Positions 16,795-26,446 are shown, numbered from the stretch's first letter. The stretch: 64,000 bases of DNA from Sutcliffiella tianshenii (GCF_016908565.1 NZ_JAFBED010000002.1:496001-560000), one strand, 5' to 3'. Program-made: numbers and translations. The notes: generated by a model from the sequence alone, not told the origin.

Positions 16795-18279
16795 TCACTT
16801 TTTCTTTTCCATTTCATCGATGATTATCAGCATATTTTTGAGTATGTCTTCAATATGCGCGTTTTCATCCGTCAGTTGTTCGATATTCGCACTGATTTCC
16901 TCGATGCCTGCAGTCGCTTCCTCCATCAGTGCAGCAACTTCGTTTGTATAGTTGTCCGTATTATTGGTCTTTTCTTTCACTTGAATTGCAAAGTCATGAA
17001 ACTCTTTGACATTTTCCAATAGGTTCTCCAATGTATCCCCTATTTGTACGAACATGGTATTCACTTGATCTGTCGATTGAAGATTCACTTTCATCTTTGC
17101 ACTGTTGTTCTGTAACTGATGTAGCACTTTTTCTTTTGTGCTATGAAGGGATGTGAGGTTCTCAGTGATCTCCTTTGTCGTATCTCCTGTCAGGCTCGCC
17201 AGCTTCCTGATCTCCTCCGCCACTACGGCAAACCCTCTTCCTGCATCCCCTGCCCTGGCGGCTTCAATGGATGCGTTCAGCGCCAAGAGGTTTGTCTGTT
17301 CCGTAATATTTTTAATATGCTGAGTAAGCTTATTGGTTTCATCGATTTTTTCCGTCAACACTTGGAAAATTGAGTCCACCATCTTGACGTCCTCTGAGAA
17401 GCTGCTCATATTTCCTTGCAGGTCAAGGGCCATATCCTTCCCTTGAATGGCAGTCTTTCTGGAAGAGCCAGTATCCTCATAAAGACTGTTAGATTGCTCA
17501 ACAATATGATCCATCAATGATGTGACGTTGTTCGTCAGCTCTGCTATACCAGCAATCTGGTCTGTCTGTCTTTGGCTTCCTACGGACAATTCATGGATCG
17601 TCAAGGAGATTTCCTTCTGTGATTGAATGTTGACACTCAGTCTTTCATGGATCCGATCGACGCTCTCCATCAATTTCACGGCATCATTCCGGAACGCTTC
17701 CTGCTTTTGTTCCTTGATGCGGCTTTCGGTTTTCATTGTTTCTACAATATTTTCAAATTGAGAAAAAAGCTTTCTCCCAATGGTTATCTGAACGAAAGTA
17801 ATGACAAATAATAAAAAGAATAGCAGGATGATATTACCGATCTGCCCTTCTGTCAAAAGATGGCCATTCAGAAACGACCATAGAGAGTATCCGAACAAAA
17901 TGATGCTGCAAATGCCCCCAATGATGAAAACAATCCGATCAAAGTAAACGGTTGCAATGATCAATACGAAAAAAGGCAGTACGAAACCGGACAAGGAAGC
18001 CCCTCGATTAATTAGGATAAGGAAAAATACCAGAAAAGTGACGAGTACTGCAAAATAAGGCACTATTCTATGAAAGCCTGTCTTCCACTTAGTTAAGAAG
18101 AATAAGGTCACTCCCAATATCAGCGCACACAGGATTGAAAATGTAATCACCGGTGAAGCCGGATAAATGATATTTACGATAAAGCCTGCTGTATACGAAA
18201 ACATCACAATAAAAAACATCAGCTTGTTTTTATTCACCAGATCCTGAAACTTCAATTCTTTGATACTTAAAACAGACAT
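16795..18279 (-). CDS. Membrane methyl-accepting chemotaxis-type protein
   Basis: A 494-residue receptor with about six N-terminal membrane segments (residues 20-175), no evident extracellular ligand domain and no clear HAMP, then a cytoplasmic signalling domain with the conserved hairpin tip [20 protein letters not shown] and [17 protein letters not shown]. It resembles the YoaH/YfmS-like or soluble-type transducers that sense at the membrane or inside the cell. ATG 18279 is chosen because GTGGGGG lies seven bases upstream; the longer frame would need TTG. No other chemotaxis gene is near. Confidence 0.9.
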   Translation of the reverse strand: MSVLSIKELKFQDLVNKNKLMFFIVMFSYTAGFIVNIIYPASPVITFSILCALILGVTLFFLTKWKTGFHRIVPYFAVLVTFLVFFLILINRGASLSGFVLPFFVLIIATVYFDRIVFIIGGICSIILFGYSLWSFLNGHLLTEGQIGNIILLFFLLFVITFVQITIGRKLFSQFENIVETMKTESRIKEQKQEAFRNDAVKLMESVDRIHERLSVNIQSQKEISLTIHELSVGSQRQTDQIAGIAELTNNVTSLMDHIVEQSNSLYEDTGSSRKTAIQGKDMALDLQGNMSSFSEDVKMVDSIFQVLTEKIDETNKLTQHIKNITEQTNLLALNASIEAARAGDAGRGFAVVAEEIRKLASLTGDTTKEITENLTSLHSTKEKVLHQLQNNSAKMKVNLQSTDQVNTMFVQIGDTLENLLENVKEFHDFAIQVKEKTNNTDNYTNEVAALMEEATAGIEEISANIEQLTDENAHIEDILKNMLIIIDEMEKKK

Positions 18280-18414
18280 TTCATTTCCCCCACTCAATCA
18301 GCCAATATATTTTTCTGTAAGCTACATTGAATGATTCTGCACGCATATATAAAAATCCTGCAAGATAAGGGGAAAATTGTTGAAATATGACATACGTCCT
18401 CCTGCTATCCAGCA

Positions 18415-18448
18415 TAAAAAAAGAATGGAACTCTTTAAAGTCCCATTC
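18415..18448 (-). terminator. Terminator behind msrAB
   Basis: GAATGGGACTTTAAA pairs with its near-perfect complement ending CCATTC, followed by seven T on the minus strand, 17 bp after the msrAB stop. Confidence 0.85.
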
Positions 18449-18464
18449 CAGCTTGTTCCTACTA

Positions 18465-19427
18465 TTATTTTGTGAATAGAGGCAGGTATTTTCCATAGCC
18501 CTCTTTTTCAAGCTCACTCACCGGTACGAAGCTCAATGCTGCGGAGTTGATGCAATAACGCAGTCCTCCCGATTCTTGTGGTCCATCTTCGAAAACGTGC
18601 CCTAAATGGGAATCGGAATTCTTGCTTCTTACTTCTGTACGTACCATATTATGTGTGACATCCATCTCCTCATTGATGATATGTGACTCAATCGGCCTTG
18701 TGAAGCTTGGCCATCCACATCCGGCATCATACTTATCCAATGAGCTGAACAGTGCTTCCCCTGAGATGATATCCACATAAATGCCTTCCTCGGTGTGATT
18801 CCAGAATTCATTTCTGAAAGGAGGCTCTGTGCCGTTGTTCTGTGTCACCTCATATTGCATGGGAGTAAGCTTGCTTTTGATATCCTCATCAAGCTTCTTC
18901 CAGTTTTCCTTGATGAATTTAGCTCTGCCTGAACCCGTGTGATACATTTTGTAACGGAAAGGATTTTTCTTATAGTAGTCCTGATGATACTCCTCTGCTG
19001 GATAGAAAGTTGCTGCAGGAAGTATTTCTGTCACTATTGGCGCTTTGAACCTTCCACTGTCCTGCAAATCCTGTTTTGACTTTTCGGCAGTAGCCTTTTG
19101 TGCCTCCGTGTGATAGAAAATAGCCGTACGATATGAGTCCCCTCTATCATTGAATTGACCTGTCGGGTCTGTCGGATCTATTTGCGACCAGAAGACTTCC
19201 AATAATTTTTCATATGGATATACAGAGGGATTGAAGGTGATTTGAACGGCTTCATAATGGCCTGTCGTTTCTGAACAAACCTCTTTATAGGTAGGGTTTT
19301 CTTTATGCCCCCCTGTATAGCCGCTTATTACCTCTTCAATACCGTCCTGCTCGTCAAAGGGTTTGACCATGCACCAGAAGCAACCTCCGGCAAAAGTCGC
19401 TTTCTCTAATCTATTCGTATTTTCCAT
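18465..19427 (-). CDS. msrAB: Bifunctional methionine sulfoxide reductase MsrA-MsrB
   Basis: A 320-residue fusion. The N-terminal half is MsrA (GCFWCM with catalytic C16; HQDYYKKNP near the end), reducing the S-epimer of methionine sulfoxide. The C-terminal half from about residue 180 is MsrB ([15 protein letters not shown], then [11 protein letters not shown] with catalytic C292), reducing the R-epimer. The MsrB half lacks the CxxC zinc pairs of some relatives. In B. subtilis the two enzymes are separate adjacent genes, so the fusion is a lineage trait. It is monocistronic with its own terminator. Confidence 0.96.
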   Translation of the reverse strand: MENTNRLEKATFAGGCFWCMVKPFDEQDGIEEVISGYTGGHKENPTYKEVCSETTGHYEAVQITFNPSVYPYEKLLEVFWSQIDPTDPTGQFNDRGDSYRTAIFYHTEAQKATAEKSKQDLQDSGRFKAPIVTEILPAATFYPAEEYHQDYYKKNPFRYKMYHTGSGRAKFIKENWKKLDEDIKSKLTPMQYEVTQNNGTEPPFRNEFWNHTEEGIYVDIISGEALFSSLDKYDAGCGWPSFTRPIESHIINEEMDVTHNMVRTEVRSKNSDSHLGHVFEDGPQESGGLRYCINSAALSFVPVSELEKEGYGKYLPLFTK

Positions 19428-19578
19428 ACCTGTCCCACCTCTGTTTATTATGATTTATTCGAATTATAGCAACTTACTGGTTCTTTTCCTAATTAAATGC
19501 ATTCGTTCCAATAAGACAAGGTGATATGGTAAAATGGGAGGACGAAATGATCCCTTCCATTCATATTAGGAGGTTGCC

Positions 19579-20505
19579 ATGAGCAAACAAATTGAAGTTT
19601 ACATACTTTCCGGCTTCTTAGGTAGCGGAAAAACAACCCTATTGACACAAATGCTCGAACAGGAGCAGAAAAATGGCAGAAAAGTGGCCGTCGTCATGAA
19701 CGAGCTGGGCAAGGTATCCATCGACTCCGATGCTGTACCTGACAGTTTGCCCTTGGCAGAACTATTTGACGGATGTATCTGTTGCACCATCCAGGAAAAG
19801 CTCGAATCGACCATGCAAGGATTATTGATGGATAAGGAACTCGATGCAGTTTATATCGAAACGACGGGGGCGGCACATCCTATCGAAGTATTGGATACGG
19901 TGCTATCGCCTATTTTCGCTGACAGGTTTTCATCTGCAAGAATCATCACCCTGCTTGATGTTCTTCGCTGGAAGGAAAAAGATGGATTGTCCATCCAGGT
20001 CAAACAGCTTATTCGGGAGCAGGTCCGTCACGCAGATATGCTAATCCTGAACAAGACTGACCTTCTCAGTGAATCGGAAGTTGCTTCGATCCTTTATGAA
20101 ATTCAGTCCCTCAGTCCTTATGCGCAGACCATCCTGACTAGTTTCGCAAAGATTCCAGAGGACAGTTGGAGACAGGTTAAAAAGCTGGAAAAAGAAAACC
20201 ATCAAGCGGCACATGTGAATGATAAGCTACACTTGAAGACCTTTGTGCATCGCTTTACATCTTCCATCAACCTGGATCAATTCGAGGACTGGCTTCGCAG
20301 CCTGCCTGATAACGTGTATAGAATTAAAGGTTATCTATCTTTTCATCATACTTCGAGCATCTATCTATTCCAATATTCCTATGGCACCCCTCTTTATTTA
20401 AAGGAGCCTGTGAAAGTACCGCTAAACTTTGTCTTGATCGGTGAAAATTTGGATATTGAAACTTTATCCTCACAGTTGAATGAACTGGAACAAACAAAAA
20501 GCTGA
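19579..20505 (+). CDS. CobW/COG0523-type GTPase
   Basis: A 308-residue G3E-family GTPase of the COG0523 group, which act as metal chaperones or insertases. Visible: Walker A FLGSGKTTLL (residues 13-22), the metal-binding CxCC motif as GCICCTI (about 65), ETTGAAHP and the guanine motif NKTDL. The C-terminal CobW_C domain is present, but a histidine-rich metal loop is not obvious. No zinc-uptake-regulator box was recognised upstream. The stop codon is close to a strong bidirectional terminator shared with the convergent FbpA-like gene. Substrate metal is unknown. Confidence 0.9.
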   Translation: MSKQIEVYILSGFLGSGKTTLLTQMLEQEQKNGRKVAVVMNELGKVSIDSDAVPDSLPLAELFDGCICCTIQEKLESTMQGLLMDKELDAVYIETTGAAHPIEVLDTVLSPIFADRFSSARIITLLDVLRWKEKDGLSIQVKQLIREQVRHADMLILNKTDLLSESEVASILYEIQSLSPYAQTILTSFAKIPEDSWRQVKKLEKENHQAAHVNDKLHLKTFVHRFTSSINLDQFEDWLRSLPDNVYRIKGYLSFHHTSSIYLFQYSYGTPLYLKEPVKVPLNFVLIGENLDIETLSSQLNELEQTKS

Positions 20506-20535
20506 CTCTGGTATAAACCGAGTCAGCTTTTTATT
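20495..20535. terminator. Bidirectional terminator between the GTPase and FbpA-like genes
   Basis: AAAAAGCTGACTC pairs with GAGTCAGCTTTTT; the stem is extended by GGT/ACC. T-runs on both strands serve the two convergent genes. Confidence 0.93.
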
Positions 20536-20538
20536 TGC

Positions 20539-20709
20539 TCACTTTTTTATACATCCACCATTTTTCAGTGTCAACGCATATTCTTTTTTAAGTTCAGTGA
20601 TTGTATAGGAGGCCAGAGTCTTGGTGTCAAATGAGTAACCACTGTCTTTTAACTTTTGAATGTAAAAGCTTCGAACATCAAATACTGCCTGTTTTAATAT
20701 CTTTGCCAA
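20539..20709 (-). CDS. FbpA-domain small basic protein (56 aa)
   Basis: A 56-residue basic protein (MAKILKQAVFDVRSFYIQKL...) with the pattern of the Fur-regulated basic protein FbpA family: charged helix, Gly-Tyr turn, then LASYTITELKKEY. In B. subtilis FbpA works with an sRNA in the iron-sparing response. The TTG start at 20709 has AGGTGA five bases upstream. I could not find a Fur box in front of it, so iron control is not supported here. It ends at the shared terminator. Confidence 0.7.
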   Translation of the reverse strand: MAKILKQAVFDVRSFYIQKLKDSGYSFDTKTLASYTITELKKEYALTLKNGGCIKK

Positions 20710-20811
20710 TCTTCTCACCTCTCCTTTTACCTACTGTATATCATGTGTAGCTTGCATTCCTTAAAGATGTAAGGTAATTTAACACAAAAACATAATATTC
20801 ACAGAAAAGTA

Positions 20812-20864
20812 TGTTAGAAATACTGACAATAGCAAAGAACCTGTGTGGCTTTTTAAGCTATAAT
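20812..20864 (+). promoter_or_regulatory. TnrA box and promoter of tnrA
   Basis: Positions 20812-20828 read TGTTAGAAATACTGACA, matching TGTNANAWWWTMTNACA at all but one defined position. A TATAAT -10 lies at 20859-20864 with no good -35 (AGAACC). The box is centred about 51 bp before the predicted start, the position used by TnrA-activated promoters. This points to positive autoregulation under nitrogen limitation. Confidence 0.85.
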
Positions 20865-20887
20865 GTATATAACGAGTGGAGAATAGG

Positions 20888-21226
20888 ATGTGTGATCCCA
20901 TGAAACCGGAAGATTCTGCATCGATTAAAGAGAAAAAAGTGATTTCCATTGGTACTGTCCGTGAACTCACAGGATTATCAGAAAGGCAAATCAGATACTA
21001 TGAAGAGCGTAAGCTGATTTTCCCTGCCAGATCTGGCTCTGGCATCAGGAAGTATTCTTTTTCGGATGTTGAAAGGTTGATGGACATTGCAAACCAAATG
21101 GAGGAAGGTGTCCAGACCCATGAAATCCGCAGGGAATGGAAAAAGAAAGAAAAAGCAAGTGAAGACTGGAAGAAACAGATGCTAAAAGGCCAGATACAGG
21201 CCCACTTTAAAAATAACAAGCAATAA
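20888..21226 (+). CDS. tnrA: Nitrogen regulator TnrA (MerR family)
   Basis: A 112-residue MerR-family regulator closely resembling Tnr[28 protein letters not shown] winged-helix recognition region, [23 protein letters not shown], and the C-terminal [12 protein letters not shown] tail, which in TnrA contacts feedback-inhibited glutamine synthetase. TnrA controls nitrogen-limitation genes. GlnR is the close paralogue; the short C-terminal tail and the autoregulatory box favour TnrA. ATG 20888 follows GGAG at six bases, four codons inside a longer GTG frame. A terminator follows. Confidence 0.93.
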   Translation: MCDPMKPEDSASIKEKKVISIGTVRELTGLSERQIRYYEERKLIFPARSGSGIRKYSFSDVERLMDIANQMEEGVQTHEIRREWKKKEKASEDWKKQMLKGQIQAHFKNNKQ

Positions 21227-21228
21227 AT

Positions 21229-21265
21229 GAGACTTTCATCATTGGCCGGTGGAGGTCTCTTTTCA
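21229..21265 (+). terminator. Terminator behind tnrA
   Basis: GAGACTTTCATC pairs over 12 positions (several G-U) with GGTGGAGGTCTC around ATTGGCC, then TTTTC. It begins 2 bp after the tnrA stop. Confidence 0.75.
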
Positions 21266-21342
21266 TTAATTAAAATATTCTTTTCCAACAACATTTAGGT
21301 TATGCTACCATTATCACATCAACTACTTCGGGACGTGAACCT

Positions 21343-23100
21343 ATGTTTGAACTTTTATTGACGATGCTTGAGAGACTCGGAATCATCGTGACGGTCGCCT
21401 TTCTCATGACAAGGCTTCCTTTTTTCAGGCAGCTGATAAACCGGCAGCAGATAGACCGGAGGCAACAGATCTTCGCTATCCTCTTTTTCGGATTTTTCGG
21501 AATCATCGGGACTTATACAGGCCTTACTTTCAGTACCGATACAAATCTTTTCAATCGTTGGATTACAGATTTGTCGGAGTCGGAGGCAATCGCGAACTCA
21601 CGGGTGATCGGCATTGTCATGGCAGGTCTATTGGGCGGCTATAAGGTCGGTATCGGTGCAGGTTTGATTGCCGGGGTACACCGTATGAGCCTCGGAGGAT
21701 TTACGGCATTTTCCTGCGGATTTTCCTCAATCATTGCCGGGCTTTTAGCTGCATATATCAGAAGCAAGTATAAAAGCAAACGGATCAGCGTCACAATCGC
21801 ACTTTTAACAGGTGCACTAGCAGAGTCCATCCAGATGGTGATAATCTTATTGACATCCGCGCCATTCGATCGTGCATTGGTCTTGGTCGAAAGTATCGGC
21901 ATCCCAATGATACTTGCAAATGGAATTGGCTCTGCCCTATTTTTCCTTATCATTTTGTCCCTCATCAAAGAGGAAGAGAAAGCTGGGGCCGTCCAGGCGC
22001 AAAAAGCTTTGTCACTTGCAGAGAACACTTTGAGTCATCTGCGCAAAGGACTCACACTGCAATCAGCCGAAGCTACATGCAAGATCATCTATCGTGAAGT
22101 GGATGCAAGTGCAGTATCCATGACCGACCAAAATCAGATCCTGGCACATATCGGGATTGGAGATGATCATCATCGTCCCCTTTCACCCATCCAAACACAT
22201 GTTACAAAACAAGTGCTGCAAAGTGGAGAGCTTCTTGTCGCCGGTAAAGACTCGATACATTGCACACATCCAGGTTGTCCCCTCGGTGCGGTTGTAATCG
22301 CGCCATTAAAGAAAAGGGACATAACTGTCGGGACATTGAAATTTTATTTTCCTGCTGAACGGGATATAAATAATATCGTCATTCAGTTGATTAAGGGTCT
22401 GAGCTCGCTCATGAGTCACCAGCTGGAAATCTCTGACGCTGAAGAAGCTTCTAAATTGGCAAATGAAGCTGAAATAAAGGCGTTGCAGGCGCAAATCAGT
22501 CCTCACTTTCTATTTAATTCCCTGAATATCATCGTATCCTTGATACGGACCAATCCCATCAAGGCAAGAAAGCTTTTGGTTTCACTCTCTCATTTCTTCC
22601 GGCAGAACCTATCTGCAACGACTGTAAAATGGACGACCCTTCAGGATGAGCTCAAACATGTACAGGCTTATCTATCAGTAGAAGAAGCCAGATTCATTGA
22701 TAAATTGGATGTTGAATATAGGATAGATGAAAACGTCCTGCATTACCTGATCCCTCCCCTTTCGCTTCAGCCTATCGTTGAAAACGCAGTGAAGCATGGG
22801 ATTAAAGATATGGAAAGGAATAGCAAAGTACAAATCAGCATCAAGGAGCATGATCATAGAATTGAAATACAGATCACCGATAATGGAAAAGGAATACCTA
22901 AAGAGAGAATGGATCTGCTTGGAGAAGAGCTCGTTTCATCTGCCAGTGGAACGGGATTTGGATTATATAATATAAATAAGCGGTTGATCATGATGTTTGG
23001 CAGAGAATCGCAGCTCCATTTCAGAAGCCAGCCTGGTAAAGGGACAACGGTGTTATTTTTCATAGATAAACGTTTAAAGAAGGATGATTGGAATGAGTAG
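21343..23100 (+). CDS. lytS: Sensor histidine kinase LytS
   Basis: A 585-residue membrane kinase. Residues 1-190 hold about five to six membrane segments of the 5TM-LYT type (GLLGGYKVGIGAGLIAGVHR), about 225-345 a GAF domain, then the His-kinase domain with the phospho-acceptor in QISPHFLFNSLN and an ATPase domain (VENAVKHGIKD, DNGKGIP, GTGFGLYN). LytS-LytT pairs respond to membrane potential or pyruvate; in B. subtilis they induce the pyruvate facilitator pftAB. No lrgAB/pftAB genes are next to this pair. The stop overlaps the lytT start by 8 bp. Confidence 0.95.
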   Translation: MFELLLTMLERLGIIVTVAFLMTRLPFFRQLINRQQIDRRQQIFAILFFGFFGIIGTYTGLTFSTDTNLFNRWITDLSESEAIANSRVIGIVMAGLLGGYKVGIGAGLIAGVHRMSLGGFTAFSCGFSSIIAGLLAAYIRSKYKSKRISVTIALLTGALAESIQMVIILLTSAPFDRALVLVESIGIPMILANGIGSALFFLIILSLIKEEEKAGAVQAQKALSLAENTLSHLRKGLTLQSAEATCKIIYREVDASAVSMTDQNQILAHIGIGDDHHRPLSPIQTHVTKQVLQSGELLVAGKDSIHCTHPGCPLGAVVIAPLKKRDITVGTLKFYFPAERDINNIVIQLIKGLSSLMSHQLEISDAEEASKLANEAEIKALQAQISPHFLFNSLNIIVSLIRTNPIKARKLLVSLSHFFRQNLSATTVKWTTLQDELKHVQAYLSVEEARFIDKLDVEYRIDENVLHYLIPPLSLQPIVENAVKHGIKDMERNSKVQISIKEHDHRIEIQITDNGKGIPKERMDLLGEELVSSASGTGFGLYNINKRLIMMFGRESQLHFRSQPGKGTTVLFFIDKRLKKDDWNE

Positions 23101-23824
23101 CATGATAAAAGCTGTCGTAGTTGACGATGAACGTTACAGTCGAGAGGAATTGAAGCATCTGCTGAACGAATTTCCTTTTGTTGAAATAATAGGGGAAGCA
23201 GATTCGGGGGAAAGCGCATTGATCATCTGTATGCAGCAGCAACCTGATGTAGTATTCCTGGATATAGAAATGCCGAAAATGAACGGGCTGGAGGTTGCGA
23301 AGAACTTAAGGGAACTGAAACATATGCCTTATATAGTCTTCGCTACAGCCTATCCCAATTTCGCTGTCGAAGCATTCCGGTATGAAGCCGTGGACTACCT
23401 CCTAAAACCCTTTGATGAAGAGCAGCTGACAGATACAATGACGCGACTGCAAAAACTGCTCTTAAAACCAGTTGACGACGTTCAGATTGCACCATCAACC
23501 AGGCTTGCAGTGGAACTTGAAAGTGAAATCCATTACATCGATCCGCATGCCATCCTCTACATCAGCCGGGATGAGAGAGTGAGCCGGATTTTCACCAAGG
23601 ATCAGCCTTTTGAGTCAAAGATGGCACTGAAGGATCTTGAAGAGAGGCTGAAATCCTATCCCTTCTTCCGCATCCATAAAAGTTATCTCGTAAATCTAAA
23701 CTATGTTCAAAAGCTCATTCCCTGGTTCAATGGGGCCTATCTGCTGGAGCTTATGGATAGTGAAGAGAAGCTTTCAGTAAGCAGGAACTATGTAAAGGCC
23801 CTCAGAAAAAGACTGGAGCTATAA
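23093..23824 (+). CDS. lytT: Response regulator LytT (LytTR DNA-binding)
   Basis: A 243-residue response regulator: receiver domain (acidic pocket VVDDE, phosphorylation Asp in VVFLDIEMPKMNG, K in LLKPF) followed from about residue 135 by a LytTR DNA-binding domain (FFRIHKSYLVNLNYV...SVSRNYVKALRKRL). ATG 23093 is chosen because AAGAAGG lies about nine bases upstream; it lies inside the last codons of lytS (ATGAGTAG overlap), which couples the two proteins. Confidence 0.95.
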   Translation: MSSMIKAVVVDDERYSREELKHLLNEFPFVEIIGEADSGESALIICMQQQPDVVFLDIEMPKMNGLEVAKNLRELKHMPYIVFATAYPNFAVEAFRYEAVDYLLKPFDEEQLTDTMTRLQKLLLKPVDDVQIAPSTRLAVELESEIHYIDPHAILYISRDERVSRIFTKDQPFESKMALKDLEERLKSYPFFRIHKSYLVNLNYVQKLIPWFNGAYLLELMDSEEKLSVSRNYVKALRKRLEL

Positions 23825-23826
23825 AC

Positions 23827-23862
23827 AGGGAATCGCCATAAGGGTGGTTCCCTTCTCTTATT
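23827..23862 (+). terminator. Probable terminator behind lytT
   Basis: GGGAATCGCC pairs imperfectly with GGTGGTTCCC, followed by a T-rich stretch (TTCTCTTATTTT). Weaker than its neighbours. Confidence 0.55.
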
Positions 23863-23920
23863 TTATTGTATATTTTCCTGCAAATAGAAAAAAATAACGA
23901 AAAGGAGTTGAGCCTGATTT

Positions 23921-24169
23921 ATGACATCACCTTATTTATGCCCAAATTGTAAAACGAACAGATCACGCTTTAATATAATTGAACAAGTGCCAAAATCGGT
24001 TAAACTTGATCCTCATTCTGGAGAAGTGCTGAACGAATTCTCTTCCGAAACTTTGGACGCTTTTCACATTCCTTACAAAGGACCATCCTACAAAGTCCAA
24101 TGTGCCACTTGCGGACTGATTGAAGAGGAAAGATCATTCATTAAAAGGGCAGAATATCAAAAAGGGTAA
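23921..24169 (+). CDS. Small zinc-ribbon-like protein, unknown
   Basis: An 82-residue protein with two CxxC pairs, CPNCKTNRSRF at the N-terminus and CATCGLIEEE near residue 63, likely one zinc ribbon. The rest is hydrophilic. A GGAG lies 13 bp before the ATG, a little far. It ends inside a strong terminator shared with the convergent hydrolase gene. I do not recognise a named family. Confidence 0.7.
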   Translation: MTSPYLCPNCKTNRSRFNIIEQVPKSVKLDPHSGEVLNEFSSETLDAFHIPYKGPSYKVQCATCGLIEEERSFIKRAEYQKG

Positions 24170-24196
24170 AAGGCCGTCGCCTTCTACCCTTTTTTC
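24160..24196. terminator. Bidirectional terminator
   Basis: AAAAGGGTA..AAGGC pairs with GCCTT..TACCCTTTTTT around CGTC; it overlaps the ends of both convergent genes. Confidence 0.93.
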
Positions 24197-25016
24197 AATT
24201 ATGATTGTTACGTCTATGTTTATCCACATATCCCAAAAATCCGATAATCGCATCCAATAATTCATTGGGCTCCTCAATCATGCTCATATGACCGGATTTC
24301 TCCATCAATGTTCGATGAATATGAGGTCCTTCCGTTATAAAAGTCTTCTCAGGCTGTATGATTTTGTCCCCTTTTCCTGCAACCAGCAGTATTGGACAAT
24401 TCAATTCCTTTATTATATGTTCCCTGTTTTCCCTGTTTTTCATCGCATGCAGGGCACCTTGGGCTCCATTCACCCTCGTATTGAATCCAAGCTTTTTGAC
24501 AAACTCCACTTCATTTGTCATTTCCTCCAGATTTTCTTCTGCAAAAAGCTTGACGGAAAGTTCTTCGATGAATCCTTTCATGCCTTCTTCATTGATACGT
24601 TCTATCGCTTTATCTCTACCCTCTTTAGCTTCTGCACTGTCCTCTGCTCCGGTAGAATGGATCAATCCAAAAGCTTCTACCACAGAAGGAGTATTTTCTG
24701 CCAAAGCCAGGGTGACATAACCACCCAATGAATGGCCAAGAACTGTAGCTTTTTCTATTTCCAGCTGCTCCAGGAGTTGAGCGATATCCTGAGCCATATC
24801 ATCAATCGTGAAAGGTTCCTCTGATACTGCAGATTTCCCATGGCCCCGCAGGTCGATCGCAATGACCCTGTAATAGGAGGAAAGCTCTTCCATGATATAT
24901 TTCCAATACGCATGTGTACCGCAAAAGCCGTGCAATAGAACGACAGGCTTACCTACACCTTTATCTTCATAATATAAAGAAATATCATTGTGGATCGTGC
25001 TTTCATATTCAGCCAT
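24195..25016 (-). CDS. Alpha/beta hydrolase
   Basis: A 273-residue alpha/beta-hydrolase. Oxyanion region VVLLHGFCGTHAYW, nucleophile elbow GHSLGGY (Ser about residue 94), and the catalytic His in SGHMSMIEEP are all present, with LVAGKGDKII as the usual acid strand. No signal peptide, so it is cytoplasmic. Substrate unknown; many close relatives are annotated as general carboxylesterases. It is monocistronic, with GGAGC before the ATG. Confidence 0.9.
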   Translation of the reverse strand: MAEYESTIHNDISLYYEDKGVGKPVVLLHGFCGTHAYWKYIMEELSSYYRVIAIDLRGHGKSAVSEEPFTIDDMAQDIAQLLEQLEIEKATVLGHSLGGYVTLALAENTPSVVEAFGLIHSTGAEDSAEAKEGRDKAIERINEEGMKGFIEELSVKLFAEENLEEMTNEVEFVKKLGFNTRVNGAQGALHAMKNRENREHIIKELNCPILLVAGKGDKIIQPEKTFITEGPHIHRTLMEKSGHMSMIEEPNELLDAIIGFLGYVDKHRRNNHN

Positions 25017-25189
25017 GGTTTTTTGCTCCTTTTTTTATGAAATAGAGAAAAAGTTCCTATCATTAATTTACCACATTTTTCTTCCACGTAAACTATCTAC
25101 TCGTTTTGCAGGTTAGAATAAAAAATAGACAAGTTCACAAGTTATCCAGCATATCTTTTTACCGTCAGGACTTATCCGGAGGTGGAAAT

Positions 25190-25939
25190 ATGCCATTTGA
25201 ATCAAATCCCGATTCCTATACAAAGGCAACAAGATATCAGCTACTTGCAGATTATTATAAATATTCAGATCCCGCCAAACATATTTACTTTTACCAAAAA
25301 CATTACCAACATCTGTACAGTTGGATTCAACAACAGTCAATAAGGAATGTTTCTGACCACATCATTTCAAAGGTACGGGTATTACACGGTGCTCCAAAAA
25401 CAAGCACCATTGATGTATATATAAACAAAGAGCTGATCTTAAGTGGCTTACGTTATAAAAATAGCAGCGAATATCTCGAAATCCCGGCAGGTTCCTATCA
25501 GGTCGAAATTACAGTCACCGATAAAGCCTCCCAAATTTTGAGCTCGTCCATCATCGAGGTGGCACAAGGAATCCCATATACACTTGCAGCATTGAATGCC
25601 AATGGAAAAACAACCATCCTACTAATCAATGACAATGAACAGGTACCTCCAGGTGAAACAAAAGTCCGTTTTCTGCATCTATCCCCGACTACACCAAAAG
25701 TCGATATAGCCGTCAAGAAAGGAGATATCATCTTTTCAGATCTGGAATATCGAAATGTAACTGACTACTTAGGTTTGACACCGATGACAGTCGATTTTGA
25801 GATAAGGCTTTCTGGAACAAAGGATGTATTGATGTCCATAAATAGGGTCAATGTGAAGCCCGATCTGGCATACACCATTGCGGTGGTCGGCCTATTGGGG
25901 GAAACACCCAAAATGGAGGCCATCTTCCTGGTTCCATAA
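25190..25939 (+). CDS. DUF4397 domain protein
   Basis: A 249-residue protein with two DUF4397 beta-sandwich repeats: VRVLHGAPKTSTIDVYINKE (about residue 63 on) and VRFLHLSPTTPKVDIAV (about 157 on). DUF4397 proteins are usually surface or spore-surface proteins of unknown role; here there is no signal peptide, so release would be by cell lysis or it could be spore-associated. ATG 25190 is chosen because GGAGG lies seven bases upstream; the frame is open further upstream without a site. Confidence 0.88.
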   Translation: MPFESNPDSYTKATRYQLLADYYKYSDPAKHIYFYQKHYQHLYSWIQQQSIRNVSDHIISKVRVLHGAPKTSTIDVYINKELILSGLRYKNSSEYLEIPAGSYQVEITVTDKASQILSSSIIEVAQGIPYTLAALNANGKTTILLINDNEQVPPGETKVRFLHLSPTTPKVDIAVKKGDIIFSDLEYRNVTDYLGLTPMTVDFEIRLSGTKDVLMSINRVNVKPDLAYTIAVVGLLGETPKMEAIFLVP

Positions 25940-25943
25940 AAAT

Positions 25944-25976
25944 AGAAATGCCCAGTCGGAGAACTGGGCATTTCAT
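25944..25976. terminator. Bidirectional terminator
   Basis: AAATGCCCAGT pairs perfectly with ACTGGGCATTT around a 6-nt loop, between DUF4397 and the convergent YjcZ pair. Confidence 0.88.
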
Positions 25977-25987
25977 CATTTAGGCTA

Positions 25988-26122
25988 TCAGCACCAAGCA
26001 CATCCTACGATGATCAAAAGAATGAATAATACTACGATTAACACGAAAGAACTGCCATATCCAGGGTAACCTGCACCAGCAACTTGACCGTAACCGTAAG
26101 GGTTGCAACCACACCAACTCAT
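25988..26122 (-). CDS. YjcZ family peptide (44 aa)
   Basis: A 44-residue Gly/Tyr/Cys-rich peptide ([20 protein letters not shown]) ending in the YjcZ hydrophobic block [31 protein letters not shown] lies before the ATG. It follows the 30-residue paralogue by 41 bp on the same strand and likely shares its transcript. Probably a spore-associated membrane peptide. Confidence 0.87.
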   Translation of the reverse strand: MSWCGCNPYGYGQVAGAGYPGYGSSFVLIVVLFILLIIVGCAWC

Positions 26123-26163
26123 AGCTGTCACCTCCTCTACATATCATCAACGCCTGCAGCGAT

Positions 26164-26256
26164 TTAGAATTTTAACGCTCCTGCACCTACAATTACCAAT
26201 AAGATAAACAGAACAACAATCAATGCAAATCCTGTTCCATATCCAGGACCACCCAT
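26164..26256 (-). CDS. YjcZ family peptide (30 aa)
   Basis: A 30-residue peptide, MGGPGYGTGF followed by [20 protein letters not shown], the minimal form of the YjcZ family. GGGGGAGGTG precedes the ATG at normal distance. First of the two-gene YjcZ pair. Confidence 0.82.
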   Translation of the reverse strand: MGGPGYGTGFALIVVLFILLVIVGAGALKF

Positions 26257-26383
26257 GCTGTACACCTCCCCCTCTTTCCTAATACTTAATGTATTCATCC
26301 AGAGTCCAAAGGGAAAGGCTGATGCCCAGTTCCAAAAAAAATTAGGTATCCCCCCATTTTGAAATTCTGTGAGTTCTTTACAA

Positions 26384-26426
26384 CAAAAAAGAAGGCAGGA
26401 ACATGATCACTGTTCCTGCCTTCTTC
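26384..26426. terminator. Terminator behind ypmS
   Basis: GAAGGCAGGAACA pairs perfectly with TGTTCCTGCCTTC; A- and T-runs flank it. It lies about 20 bp after the ypmS stop on the minus strand. Confidence 0.93.
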
Positions 26427-26446
26427 AGGCTGTCAAAAGCTCCAAA

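Noticed and set aside
20716-20800. Fur box upstream of the FbpA-like gene
   Set aside because: No run resembling GATAATGATAATCATTATC was found.
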